A DNA stretch of 64,000 nucleotides from the NCBI RefSeq assembly GCF_026626335.1, contig NZ_JAPNTZ010000001.1:992001-1056000 (forward strand), written 5' to 3'. The notes beneath the pieces are model-generated. The model searched no databases, had not been told where the DNA came from, and saw only the letters and a list, made by a program, of their open reading frames with translations. The position numbers were made by a program, and so were the translations under genes. This DNA comes from Paractinoplanes pyxinae. GTDB lineage: Bacteria > Actinomycetota > Actinomycetes > Mycobacteriales > Micromonosporaceae. Below are positions 50,391 to 61,798 of the stretch, piece after piece. The number at the start of each line of letters is the position of its first letter. Position 1 is the stretch's first letter.

Positions 50391-52697
50391 TCACCGGCCC
50401 ACCACCGCGCTGGGCTCCTCCGCGATGTCCGTCTCGTCCTCGGCGGCCGACGGGTCGACCGGCTGCGAGTCGTCGATGACGCTGCGCAGCTCTTGCAGCT
50501 GCTCGGTGTGGACGGGCGGCACGGCGCCCGCGTCGGTCAGGGCACGGGCCGGCTCGTTGAGGAAGACGCGGCGGACGACGCGTTCCGCGGCGTGGCCGTC
50601 GTCGAGGTAGCAGAAGCGGTCGCGGAACACCTTGCGGGTGGCGGCGGCCGTCTCGCCGAACACCTCGCCCGAGACGAACAGGTCGACCAGTTCCGACTCG
50701 GTGCGCGCGGCCACGCCCGGGCCCTCGGTGAACACGTCGAGGTAGGCGCCGCGATTGGCCTTGTACTTCTTCCAGTCGGCGGCGTAGATGGCCAGCGGCC
50801 GGTCCAGGACGGCGTAGTCGAACATGACCGACGAGTAGTCCGTGATCAGCGCGTCCGCGGCCAGATAGATGTCCTCGACGCTGGGGTAGCCGCCGAGATC
50901 GATCACCCGCGGGTGGGTGCCGGACACGTGCGAGCGGTCGAAGTGGTGCACCCGCACCAGCAGCACCGTCTCGGCCGGCATGCGGTCGATGAAGCGCTCG
51001 ACGTTGAGCAGGGCGTCGCTGCCGAACTCGTAGTCGCGGTAGGTCGGCAGGTAGGCCACGGCAACCTGCCCGGGCTGGAGCCCGAGCCGCTCGCGGGCGG
51101 CCTGCACGTCAGCCGGGGTGGCAGTGGCCAGCCGGTCGTTACGCGGGTAACCGGTTTCGAGCGTTTCGTAGTCGCACGGGTACGCCCGCTCCCAGACCTC
51201 GGTGGTGTAGGCGTTCGGGCTGACGCTGTAGGTCCAGCGGTCGCACCGCTTGAGCAGCCAGTTCATGTTCATGCCCTGGATGCCGGCCGGAAACTTCAGC
51301 TGGTCGACGCCCATCGCCTTGACCGGCGTGCCGTGGTTCGTCGACAGGTGCACGGCATCGCGCCGCTTGATCACCCAGCCCCCGAAGTTGACGTTCGTGA
51401 CCAGGTATTTGGCCCGCGCCATGGTCCGGTAGTGCTCGAGCGTGCCCATCGTCACCGTCGCCACACCGGGCGGCATGGTGCCTTCCGCGCCCGGCTTGAC
51501 CTCCCAGACCCCGCGTACGCCGGGAGCGAGCTCGCCCATCTTCTCGTACACCGCACGCGGGTTGCACTCGTAGCCCTTGCCCCAGTAGGCCGAGAAGACG
51601 GCCAGCTGGGGGTCGATCGGCCGACGGACCTGGAACCGGTAGTAGAGCATCCGCAGACGACTGCGCAGCCGCACCGTGCGCTGGGCCCGGCCGGCCCAGG
51701 ACCGCCCGGCGCCGGCCAGGGTGAGCGCGAACCACAGGATCCGCCACAGGGCGTACGAACCACTCGCGGCCACCCGCTGCCGGCGCCCTTCCGTCCCGCC
51801 CGGCGGCTGGTAGCCGCCCCGCGGCAGGTGCCGCCGGTATGCGTCGGTCAGCGCGCCGAAGAACTCGCGGCGATCCCCCTTGGCCACTCGCTCGCGGTTC
51901 TCGAGCACGAGCAGGCACTGGTAGAGCATCCGCCCGAAGACCAGCGCGCGGAACGGTTCGGCCCGCTCGCCGATCTTGTCCAGGTGCTGGAACAGCAGGT
52001 CGTACTGGCCGAAGACCTCGAAGTGGCGGCGGCCCGGGGTGGAGGTGATGGCGCCGCGCCGGCGCTGGCGGTAGTAGATGCAGACGCGGTCGAGGACCGC
52101 CATCCGGTCGGCCAGGATGAGCACCGGGTAGCCCACCGGCACGTCCTCGTACAGCCCGGTCGGGTAGGTGATCTCGTTGTCGAGCAGGAAGCGGCGCCGG
52201 TAGATCTTGTTCCAGGCCACGTGGAACACCCTGATCATGTTGGGGTGCTCGGCCAGGGTGAAGACGCGGGGCAGATTCTCGGACCGGACCAGGCTCGAGA
52301 ACTTGCTGCGCCGGCTGTTGTTGTTCCACCAGACCTTCGCGTAGTCGACCATCAGCACGTCCGGGTCGGCCGCGATCAGGCGGTCGGCCACCGCGGCCAG
52401 GGCGCCGGGCGCGATCCAGTCGTCGCTGTCGATGAACCAGACGAACTCGCCCGTCACGTGCTTCATCCCGGCGTTGCGGGCCTCGCCCAGGCCGACGTTG
52501 TGGTCCAGGTGGACGACCTTGACCCGTTCGTCCCGGGAGGCGTACTCGTCGAGGATCGCGCCGCTGTGATCCGGTGAGCAGTCGTCCACGGCGATCACCT
52601 CGACGTCGGTGAACGCCTGCTCGAGGATCGAGTCGAGGCATTCCCGCAGGTAGGCCTGGACCCGGTAGACCGGAAGAACAACACTCAAGAGGGGCAT
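50391..52697 (-). CDS. Bifunctional GT2 glycosyltransferase and CDP-glycerol glycerophosphotransferase
   Basis: Encodes 768 residues. N-terminal GT-A domain (about 1-230): 'SVVLPVYRVQAYLRECLDSI', 'VIAVDDCSPDHSG' and DxD-like 'WFIDSDDWIA'. C-terminal Glyphos_transf domain (about 370-710): 'HLSTNHGTPVKAMG', 'YLPTYRDYEFGS', 'ALITDYSSVMFDYAVLDRP', the TagF/TagB-like motifs. It should add sugar and polymerise glycerol phosphate in a wall teichoic acid-like polymer or related glycopolymer. Convergent with the acyltransferase by 4 bp gap. Confidence 0.88.
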   Translation of the reverse strand: MPLLSVVLPVYRVQAYLRECLDSILEQAFTDVEVIAVDDCSPDHSGAILDEYASRDERVKVVHLDHNVGLGEARNAGMKHVTGEFVWFIDSDDWIAPGALAAVADRLIAADPDVLMVDYAKVWWNNNSRRSKFSSLVRSENLPRVFTLAEHPNMIRVFHVAWNKIYRRRFLLDNEITYPTGLYEDVPVGYPVLILADRMAVLDRVCIYYRQRRRGAITSTPGRRHFEVFGQYDLLFQHLDKIGERAEPFRALVFGRMLYQCLLVLENRERVAKGDRREFFGALTDAYRRHLPRGGYQPPGGTEGRRQRVAASGSYALWRILWFALTLAGAGRSWAGRAQRTVRLRSRLRMLYYRFQVRRPIDPQLAVFSAYWGKGYECNPRAVYEKMGELAPGVRGVWEVKPGAEGTMPPGVATVTMGTLEHYRTMARAKYLVTNVNFGGWVIKRRDAVHLSTNHGTPVKAMGVDQLKFPAGIQGMNMNWLLKRCDRWTYSVSPNAYTTEVWERAYPCDYETLETGYPRNDRLATATPADVQAARERLGLQPGQVAVAYLPTYRDYEFGSDALLNVERFIDRMPAETVLLVRVHHFDRSHVSGTHPRVIDLGGYPSVEDIYLAADALITDYSSVMFDYAVLDRPLAIYAADWKKYKANRGAYLDVFTEGPGVAARTESELVDLFVSGEVFGETAAATRKVFRDRFCYLDDGHAAERVVRRVFLNEPARALTDAGAVPPVHTEQLQELRSVIDDSQPVDPSAAEDETDIAEEPSAVVGR

Positions 52698-53032
52698 GTG
52701 GTTGACACCTTTGATCGAGCGATCGATCCGGGCGCACGGGCCACCGCCGGACGCTTCCCCGTGCCCCGAGCCGATCAGGCGGAGGGGGTTTCCGCCTTGC
52801 CGGACAATGGCGGCGTGACGCTATCAAAGCGATCACCGGCAGATCAGTTGCCTGTAATCCGCCGTTCATCTACCGAGCCCAATTTGGCTACCTTGGCGCA
52901 GGTTGCGAGGAAAGTTCAGTCCGTTCGGCCGATCCCATCGACCTGATCGTATGAGAGCCATCGCCGGGAATAGGCTCTTCGCCCCCGATGTTCCGTCGCG
53001 CGAGGCGAAATTTCAGCAAGGAGAGCGACACC
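52698..53032. other. Intergenic region of 335 bp, divergent promoters
   Basis: No ORF is convincing. The central part (about 52815-52985) is less GC-rich than neighbouring genes and probably carries the promoters of the divergent glycosyltransferase and flavin monooxygenase genes. A TTGACA-like sequence occurs near 52704, close to the glycosyltransferase start. No strong palindrome was seen. Confidence 0.5.
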
Positions 53033-54106
53033 ATGACCGACGGATCAGCGACTGTCGTGGTGATCGGGGGCGGTCAGTCCGGGCTCTCCGCGGCCTACCA
53101 CCTGCAGCGACGCGGCCTGGACTTCGTCGTGCTGGACGCCGAGCCGGCCCCGGGCGGCGCGTGGCGGCACCGCTGGGAGTCGCTGCGGATGGCCACCGTG
53201 AACGGCATCTTCGACCTGCCCGGGCTGCCCAAGCCGCCGCTCGACCCGGCCGAGCCCAGCAACACCGCCGTGCCGCGCTACTTCGCCGAGTTCGAGCGCA
53301 AGTTCGACCCGCCCATCCTGCGGCCGGTGACCGTGACGGCCGTGCGCCGGTCCGGGCCGTCGTTCATCCTCGAGACCACCGCGGGGCTGTGGCGCGCCGA
53401 GGCGATCATCAACGCCACCGGCACCTGGACCAACCCGACCCGCCCGATCTATCCGGGACAGGAGACGTTCCGGGGCCTTCAACTGCACACGTCCGACTAC
53501 GTGTCGGCCGAGCAGCTGGCCGGGCGCCGGGTCGCGGTCGTCGGCGGCGGCATCTCGGCCGTGCAGCTGCTCGAAGAGGTGTCCCGCTCGGCCCGGACCT
53601 TCTGGTACACGCGGCGCGAGCCTTTCTTCCGTACGGACGGCTTCGAGCCCGAGGTGGCCGGCCGCGAGACCATCGCCAAGGTGATCGCCGATGTCGAGGC
53701 GGGCCGCCCCACCGGCAGCGTCGTCTCGTACACCGGGCTCGCCTGGACCTCGTACGCGCTGGAAGCCAAGAGGCGCGGCGCGCTGGAACGCCGACCCATG
53801 TTCACCGCGATCGAGCCCACCGGCGTCCGTGAGGCCGACGGCAGCTTCACCAGCGTCGACACGATCCTGTGGGCCACCGGCTTCAAGGCCGCCCTGGCCC
53901 ACCTCGACCCGCTGGGGCTGCGCAACGAGGCCGGCGGCATCCGGATGATCGGCACGCAGGTCGTGGGGGAGCCGCGCATCCACCTCATCGGGTTCGGTCC
54001 GTCACAGTCGACCGTCGGCGCCAACCGCGCGGGCCGCGAAGCGGTGGCCGCGGTGGTGAAAACCCTCACCCGCGAGCCGGTGACAATGGGGGACAGCACT
54101 ACTTGA
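53033..54106 (+). CDS. Flavin-containing monooxygenase-like NAD(P)-binding protein
   Basis: Encodes 357 residues from the ATG at 53033, with AAGGAG upstream. 'VVVIGGGQSGLSAAYHLQRRGLDFVVLDAEPAPGG' (in part) is the FAD motif, and 'VAVVGGGISAVQLLEEV' the NADPH motif. Family FMO-like, but the classic FxGxxxHxxxY/F signature is only partly kept ('FRGLQLHTSDYVSAEQL'). It oxygenates or reduces an unknown substrate. The next gene, 116 bp away, is a hydrolase of the chloroperoxidase group. Confidence 0.85.
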   Translation: MTDGSATVVVIGGGQSGLSAAYHLQRRGLDFVVLDAEPAPGGAWRHRWESLRMATVNGIFDLPGLPKPPLDPAEPSNTAVPRYFAEFERKFDPPILRPVTVTAVRRSGPSFILETTAGLWRAEAIINATGTWTNPTRPIYPGQETFRGLQLHTSDYVSAEQLAGRRVAVVGGGISAVQLLEEVSRSARTFWYTRREPFFRTDGFEPEVAGRETIAKVIADVEAGRPTGSVVSYTGLAWTSYALEAKRRGALERRPMFTAIEPTGVREADGSFTSVDTILWATGFKAALAHLDPLGLRNEAGGIRMIGTQVVGEPRIHLIGFGPSQSTVGANRAGREAVAAVVKTLTREPVTMGDSTT

Positions 54107-54128
54107 CATTTGATCAAACGCGTCGAAA

Positions 54129-54152
54129 GGAATTGTGAGCAGCGGCAATTCC
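54129..54152. promoter_or_regulatory. Lac-operator-like inverted repeat
   Basis: GGAATTG (54129-54135) and CAATTCC (54146-54152) are perfect 7-bp arms separated by 10 bp. Its left part, AATTGTGAGC, is identical to the left half of the E. coli lac operator. It lies between the flavin monooxygenase stop and the hydrolase start. It could be a LacI-family operator or a transcript hairpin. No LacI-type gene is in the window. Confidence 0.5.
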
Positions 54153-54222
54153 GGGTTCGAAAGGCACGGGCCAGGGCAGAGAACCGGCGTCCGAATATCG
54201 CACCGAGCGAAAGAAGAATGCG

Positions 54223-55047
54223 ATGCCTTTCGTCACCACCCCCGACGGAGTCGAGATCTACTACACCGAGCAGGGAACGGGACAGCCGGTGGTGTTCAGC
54301 CACGGCTGGCCGCTCAGCTCGGACGCCTGGCAGGTCGAGCTGAAGAAATTCGCCGACGCCGGCTACCGGGCCATCGCGCACGACCGCCGCGGCCACGGCC
54401 GGTCGGAAAAGACGTACAGCGGAAACGACATGGACACGTACTGCCGTGATCTGAATGCCGTTGTCGAGGCGCTCGATCTGCGCGACATCATTCTGATCGG
54501 CCATTCCACCGGCGGCGGCGAGGTCGTCCGTTACGCCGCCCAGTACGGCCAGCCCCAGGGCCGGGTGGCCAAGGTCGTCACGGCCGGCGCCGTCCCGCCG
54601 ATCATGGTCAAGTCCGACGCGAACCCGGACGGCCTGCCGATCGAGGTCTTCGACGGCATCCGGGCCGGCGTGCTCAGCGACGCCTCGCAATTCTGGAAGG
54701 ACCTGTCGGAAAGCTTCTTCGGCGCCAATCACGGCCGCGATGTCAGCCAGGGCGCCAAGGACGATTTCTGGCGTCAGGGAATGCTGGTCAACCTGGCCGC
54801 CGCGTACGACTGCGTGAAGGCATTCTCCGAGACCGACTTCACCGAAGACCTGAAGGCTCTGACCGTTCCCATTCTGATCTGCCAGGGTGACGACGACCAG
54901 ATCGTCCCCATCAAGGACGCCGCGCTGAAGTCCATCAAACTGGTCAAGGACGGCACGCTCAAGGTCTACGAGGGCGCCCCGCACGGCATTCAGGGCGACT
55001 ACCAGCAGAAGCTCGACGCCGACATTCTCGAGTGGATCAAAAACTGA
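54223..55047 (+). CDS. Alpha/beta hydrolase, non-haem chloroperoxidase-like
   Basis: Encodes 274 residues. Oxyanion region 'VVFSHGWPLSSDAW', nucleophile S95 in 'IGHSTGGGEVVRYAAQYG', an Asp in 'ICQGDDDQIVP' and His in 'EGAPHGIQGDY'. The sequence pattern 'RAIAHDRRGHGRSEKTYSGNDMDTY' (in part) is the cofactor-free haloperoxidase/esterase signature. Perhydrolase activity is incidental in such proteins; the true substrate is probably an ester. ATG preceded by GAAAGAAG. Confidence 0.9.
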   Translation: MPFVTTPDGVEIYYTEQGTGQPVVFSHGWPLSSDAWQVELKKFADAGYRAIAHDRRGHGRSEKTYSGNDMDTYCRDLNAVVEALDLRDIILIGHSTGGGEVVRYAAQYGQPQGRVAKVVTAGAVPPIMVKSDANPDGLPIEVFDGIRAGVLSDASQFWKDLSESFFGANHGRDVSQGAKDDFWRQGMLVNLAAAYDCVKAFSETDFTEDLKALTVPILICQGDDDQIVPIKDAALKSIKLVKDGTLKVYEGAPHGIQGDYQQKLDADILEWIKN

Positions 55048-55063
55048 TTTCCGTACGAGGAAC

Positions 55064-55093
55064 GCCGGGCCCGCCGTCGTCGGTGAGCCCGGC
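55064..55093. terminator. Hairpin between convergent genes
   Basis: GCCGGGC (55064-55070) pairs with GCCCGGC (55087-55093) across a 16-base loop, followed by TTCCCTCTTTC. It lies between the hydrolase stop (55047) and the convergent PPOX stop (55120). Confidence 0.5.
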
Positions 55094-55119
55094 TTCCCTC
55101 TTTCCCGCCTTCGTAAGAA

Positions 55120-55545
55120 TCAGCGCATCGACTGCCCGTACACGTGGTCGACCCGCAGCACCAGCAGCACCCGCCGGTCGGACACCATGACCTGCCGGTA
55201 CTCGTCCCAGTCCGGGTGCTCGCCGGCCGCCCGCCGGTAGTAGTCGACCAGCGCCTCGACCTCAGGCCCGTTCGGGTCGTCGGACGGCCCGATCAACTCG
55301 ACCGCGCCCTCGGCCGTGGCCCACGCCCAGCCGTCCGGGTGGGTCACCTCAAGAGCGGCTCGCGGATCACGCCGTACGTTGGCGGTCTTCGCTCTTCCCT
55401 CGGTGACCGAGACGTAGATCTTGCCGGCGTCCTGGTCGTAGAACGGGGTGACGGGGGAGAGCTGCGGCAGTCCGTTCGCCTTGATGGTGGCCAGCACGCC
55501 GAGGCGGCTTTCGGCCAGCAACGCCTTCGGATCGAAGTCAGTCAT
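55120..55545 (-). CDS. PPOX-class (F420-dependent-like) oxidoreductase
   Basis: Encodes 141 residues from the ATG at 55545 (MTDFDPKALLAES); longer frames run into the fur promoter. The split beta-barrel family is recognised by 'RLGVLATIKANGLPQLSPVTPFYDQDAGKIYVSV' (in part), 'KTANVRRDPRAALEV' and 'WDEYRQVMVSDRRVLLVLR'. Proteins of this TIGR03618-like group bind F420 or FMN. It is divergent from fur, so it may belong to the same stress response. Confidence 0.85.
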   Translation of the reverse strand: MTDFDPKALLAESRLGVLATIKANGLPQLSPVTPFYDQDAGKIYVSVTEGRAKTANVRRDPRAALEVTHPDGWAWATAEGAVELIGPSDDPNGPEVEALVDYYRRAAGEHPDWDEYRQVMVSDRRVLLVLRVDHVYGQSMR

Positions 55546-55582
55546 ACCGCATTGTCCCGCGGGTGAACTCCTGGTTCCTAAA

Positions 55583-55603
55583 CTTGATTTGTTCCAATCT
55601 AGG
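55583..55603. promoter_or_regulatory. Candidate FurA operator
   Basis: GATT (55586-55589) and AATC (55596-55599) flank TGTTCC inside ACTTGATTTGTTCCAATCTA, an AT-rich interrupted dyad 25 bases upstream of the fur start. Actinobacterial FurA represses its own furA-katG operon from such AT-rich sites next to the start; the assignment here is by position and composition. Confidence 0.5.
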
Positions 55604-55610
55604 GGTCTAG

Positions 55611-58325
<2,715 letters not shown>

Positions 58326-58342
58326 TTTCCCGTACGAAGTGA

Positions 58343-58369
58343 CGGGCCCGGCCACTCAGGCCGGGCCCG
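58343..58369. terminator. Strong intrinsic terminator after katG
   Basis: Arms CGGGCCCGGCC (58343-58353) and GGCCGGGCCCG (58359-58369) are perfectly complementary, with an ACTCA loop, followed by CTGCTTTTA. The hairpin sits 18 bp after the katG stop and also serves the convergent gene at 58376. Confidence 0.85.
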
Positions 58370-58375
58370 CTGCTT

Positions 58376-58816
58376 TTACTGACCGTCGCGCCGGATGACC
58401 ACTTTGGACGGCGCCTCGGTCCAGGCCGCCACCTCGCCGCCGGCCAGGCAGACGACCAGGCAGCCGTCGGCCCCCGCCACCGCCCACGACTCCGCCTCGG
58501 CGTGGGGCCCGACGCACAGGTCGAACCCGCCCTCGAAGCTGAGCGCCAGCTCGCCGCTGTCGCCCACTTCCGCCGTACGCACCACGTCCCCCAGCAGCAG
58601 GCCGAGCGCATCCGAGGGGCGGTCGCCGGGCTCGATCTCGACCCGCCCGACCGGACCGCCCAGCCGGGCCACGACCTCGATCATCACCCGCGTGTCACCC
58701 GAGAAGCCGAGCACCAGAGCCGGTCCGAGCTGCACGTAGTCCAGCCTCTGCCCGGCGAGCAGCTCGACCGCTCCCGCCCCCTGCGGACACCGTCCCGCCA
58801 CCGCGGCTGGCACCAT
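58376..58816 (-). CDS. Hypothetical protein, DUF6188-like
   Basis: Encodes 146 residues. Beta-rich pattern with 'GQRLDYVQLGPALVLGFSGDTRVMIEV' (in part), 'VVRTAEVGDSGELALSFEGGFDLCVGPHAEAESWAVAGADGCLVVCL' (in part) and a Gly/Trp-rich end. This resembles small actinobacterial DUF6188 proteins of unknown function. No catalytic residues can be named. Convergent with katG. Confidence 0.5.
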   Translation of the reverse strand: MVPAAVAGRCPQGAGAVELLAGQRLDYVQLGPALVLGFSGDTRVMIEVVARLGGPVGRVEIEPGDRPSDALGLLLGDVVRTAEVGDSGELALSFEGGFDLCVGPHAEAESWAVAGADGCLVVCLAGGEVAAWTEAPSKVVIRRDGQ

Positions 58817-58984
58817 GACTACCTCGTTCTGCTCGTCGGAATCAGCGACCGCAGAAACGTAACTCCCGCTTTCATAAAGGATCCTTAAAGCGGAACAGTA
58901 AACAATACTTTCGGTAAATCCATCGCCCTTTGTCTATTTATTCGGGCGGGGAACTTCCGCGCCGCCGGCAGCGACTCATGAACC

Positions 58985-61201
58985 GTGCGGAGAAGTCTGG
59001 TGGCAGCGGGTGCGGCGGCCGTCGTCGCCCTGATCGCGGCGTTGCGGTTCGGCGGGGCGGTGGACGGCACGGTGCTGCCCGGCATCCCGAGCCCCGGCCC
59101 GGTCACCGAGTGGGCACTGCCCGTGCTGACGATGGTGGCGACCGTGCTCGGCGTGCTGACCGTCGGCCTCACCGCCACCGCGGCCTTCCTGTTGCCGGGC
59201 GACGGCCGCAGCGTCGCCGCCCACGGCTGGCTCCTGTTGCGACGCACGACCTGGCTGGCGCTGTTGTGGACGGCCACGTCACTGGCTCTGGTCGCCTTCA
59301 CCGTGTCCGACGTGCTGGGTGTGCCGGTCGACCGGCTCGGCCGCTCGTCGGTGCTGAGCTTCGCGTTCTCGGTCTCGCAGGGGCAGTCGCTGATGTGGCA
59401 GGCCGGCCTCGCGCTCGCGGTGGCCGTCGCCTCGCGGGCCGGGCTGTCGCGCGGGGCCGCCGCGGTGACGGCCGTTCTGGCTCTGGCCGCGGTGCTGCCG
59501 CCCACTTTCACCGGTCACTCGGCCGGCGCGGGCAATCACCAGCTCGCCGTGAGCAGCCTGGCCCTGCACGTGCTGGCGGCGTCGCTCTGGGTGGGTGGTC
59601 TGGCCGGGCTTCTTCTCGTACGGCGTCATCGCCGTTTCAGTGAGACGGCGGGCCGCTACAGCCGGCTGGCCCTGGCCTGTTTCGTGGCCACCGCCGTCAG
59701 CGGCGTCGTCAACGCCGGGGTCCGGCTGGGGGAGTGGGGTGCAGTCTTCACTTCCCGGTACGGGGCTCTGGTGCTGCTCAAAGTGGTCGCCTTGCTCGCC
59801 GTGGGGGCGATCGGCGCCGCGCATCGAGCCCGCACGCTGCCGGCGCTGCGGGCGAGTGCTCCTTGGTCCTTCGTACGGCTGGCCGCGGGCGAACTGGTCG
59901 TGCTGGGCGCAGCCGTGGGCCTGGCCGTCGCCCTGTCGCGCAGCCCCACGCCGGTGCCCGAGACGGCGGTGGAACCCGACCCGCTCGTGGAACTGCTGGG
60001 CTTCGCCCGACCGGGGCCGCCCACCGCCGTACAGATGCTGGGAAACCCGCTCCCGGACATGTTCTTCCTGACGGTGGTCGCGCTCGGCATCTTCTTCTAT
60101 CTGGCGGGCGTACGCCGGATGCGCCGCGCCGGCCATCACTGGCCTTTGAGCCGTACGCTGTCGTGGGTCGGCGGCCTGCTGGTGCTCGGTGCGTTCACCT
60201 GCCTCGGCGTGGCGAAGTACGCGTACGTATTGTTCAGCGCCCACATGGTGCAGCACATGGTGCTCTCGATGGTGGTGCCGATCCTGCTCGTCGGCGGCGC
60301 CCCCGTCACTTTGGCCCTGCGCACGCTGCGCCGCCCGGCCGATCCGCAAGTGCGTGGCGCCCGTGAATGGCTGCTGATCGCCTTGCACAGCCGCGCGATG
60401 CGGTTGCTCAGCCATCCGCTGGTCGCGCTCGGCATCTATGTGGCCGGCCTGTACGGGCTCTACATGGGCGGGCTGCTCGGCACGCTGATGCGGTACCACC
60501 TCGGGCACCTGGCCATGCTGGTCCACTTCGTGCTGGCCGGCTACCTGCTGTTCTGGGTGCTCATCGGCGTCGACCCGGGCCGCCGCCGCGTCCACCCGGC
60601 GCTGCTGGTCATCGTGCACTTCCTGGCCATGGTGGCGCACGCGTTCTTCGGGTTCGTGCTGCTGCAGTCCACGACGGTCATCGCCGCCGACTGGTACACC
60701 GCCGTGCACCCGCCGTGGGCGTCGTCCCTGCTGGCCGACCAGCATCTGGGCGCGGGCCTGGCCTGGGCCTTCGGTGAGCTCCCGGCCGCGGCGATCCTTC
60801 TTCTGCTCGTACGCCAATGGATCCGCTCCGACGAACGCGAGCAGGCCCGCCTCGACCGCGCCGCCGACCGGGCCGAGGCCTCCGGCGAGGACGACGACCT
60901 GGCCCGCTACAACGCCTTCCTGGCCGCCGCCGCCCACCCCACCTCCTACTCCACCGACCCCGCCGCGCGCTCGGCCGATGCCACTTCCCGCTCCGTCTCG
61001 CTCGCCCCCAGAGCCTCCTTCTCTGACGGCGCTGCCACCCCGCCGACATCCCGCTCTACCTCCTCGCCGACGCCCCGCTCTACCTCCTCGCCGACATCCC
61101 AACCTGCCTCCTCGCCAACATCTCAACCTGTCTCCTCGCCGTCATCTCAACCCGTCTCCCCGCCAACACCTCAACCCGCCTCCTCGCCCGACAATTCATG
61201 A
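58985..61201 (+). CDS. CopD-CtaG fusion, copper handling/cytochrome oxidase assembly
   Basis: Encodes 738 residues from a GTG. The N-terminal half (about 1-310, eight helices) is CopD-like, with conserved His/Met positions ('FTGHSAGAGNHQLAVSSLALHVLAASLWVGG' in part). The second half (about 350-620) is a CtaG_Cox domain: 'YVLFSAHMVQHMVLSMVVPI', 'HLGHLAMLVHFVLAGYLLFW', 'DQHLGAGLAWAFGELPA', with His pairs for copper. The last 100 residues are Ser/Pro/Thr-rich with SSPTSQP repeats. Such fusions are common in actinobacteria and serve copper uptake or delivery to cytochrome c oxidase. First of four genes in the copper operon. Confidence 0.88.
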   Translation: MRRSLVAAGAAAVVALIAALRFGGAVDGTVLPGIPSPGPVTEWALPVLTMVATVLGVLTVGLTATAAFLLPGDGRSVAAHGWLLLRRTTWLALLWTATSLALVAFTVSDVLGVPVDRLGRSSVLSFAFSVSQGQSLMWQAGLALAVAVASRAGLSRGAAAVTAVLALAAVLPPTFTGHSAGAGNHQLAVSSLALHVLAASLWVGGLAGLLLVRRHRRFSETAGRYSRLALACFVATAVSGVVNAGVRLGEWGAVFTSRYGALVLLKVVALLAVGAIGAAHRARTLPALRASAPWSFVRLAAGELVVLGAAVGLAVALSRSPTPVPETAVEPDPLVELLGFARPGPPTAVQMLGNPLPDMFFLTVVALGIFFYLAGVRRMRRAGHHWPLSRTLSWVGGLLVLGAFTCLGVAKYAYVLFSAHMVQHMVLSMVVPILLVGGAPVTLALRTLRRPADPQVRGAREWLLIALHSRAMRLLSHPLVALGIYVAGLYGLYMGGLLGTLMRYHLGHLAMLVHFVLAGYLLFWVLIGVDPGRRRVHPALLVIVHFLAMVAHAFFGFVLLQSTTVIAADWYTAVHPPWASSLLADQHLGAGLAWAFGELPAAAILLLLVRQWIRSDEREQARLDRAADRAEASGEDDDLARYNAFLAAAAHPTSYSTDPAARSADATSRSVSLAPRASFSDGAATPPTSRSTSSPTPRSTSSPTSQPASSPTSQPVSSPSSQPVSPPTPQPASSPDNS

Positions 61202-61246
61202 AATCTCAGTTTCTGCCGGGAACTTTTTCGTTGCTCGATCAGACCA

Positions 61247-61798
61247 ATGGGCATGCGAACCAACGTTCTTCGCGCGGCCGCCGCGCTCGCCGTGGCCACC
61301 CTCGGACTCGCCGGCTGTGGCGGCACCAGCAGTGACGCCGCGGCTCCGGCTCCGGCCCCTTCGGCCACCGCGGCCGCCTCCGCTTTGACCATCAAGGACC
61401 CGTGGGTGAAGGCCGGCCCGGCCGGCGAGATGACCGCCGCGTTCGGCACGCTGGTCAACGACACCGACGCCGACATCACCATCACCTCGGCCGAGTCCCC
61501 GGCGTCACCGCTCGAGCTGCACGAGATGACCATGAAGGACGGCAAGATGGTCATGCAGCCGAAGGAGGGCGGCTTCGTCGTCAAGGCCAAGGGCGACCAC
61601 GAGCTCGCGCCCGGCGGCGACCACCTGATGTTGATGAAGCCCGCGAAGGCCATCGAGCCCGGCGACGAGCTGACCTTCACCCTGAAGCTGGCCGACGGCA
61701 ACACCGTGCCGTTCACCGCCATCGCCAAGCCGTTCGCGGGTGCCGGCGAGAGCTACGACCCGGGCCACATGGCGCCGATGGAAAGCGCCGCTCCGTGA
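61247..61798 (+). CDS. PCuAC copper chaperone lipoprotein (ECuC-like)
   Basis: Encodes 183 residues (ATG 61247; an ATG at 61253 is an alternative). Signal peptide with lipobox LAGC, Ala/Pro linker, then the PCuAC domain with its H(M)x10M-x(n)-HxM copper site seen as 'ELHEMTMKDGKMVMQ' and 'GGDHLMLMKP'. The C-terminus adds a Met/His tail (DPGHMAPM). It binds Cu(I) outside the membrane and feeds cytochrome c oxidase or a copper oxidase. Its stop overlaps the DyP start (GTGA). Confidence 0.92.
   Translation: MGMRTNVLRAAAALAVATLGLAGCGGTSSDAAAPAPAPSATAAASALTIKDPWVKAGPAGEMTAAFGTLVNDTDADITITSAESPASPLELHEMTMKDGKMVMQPKEGGFVVKAKGDHELAPGGDHLMLMKPAKAIEPGDELTFTLKLADGNTVPFTAIAKPFAGAGESYDPGHMAPMESAAP

Noticed and set aside
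54150..54175. Possible tRNA T-loop (GGGTTCGA-like)
   Set aside because: No cloverleaf or matching acceptor arm can be formed around it; the same applies to a similar stretch near 25595.
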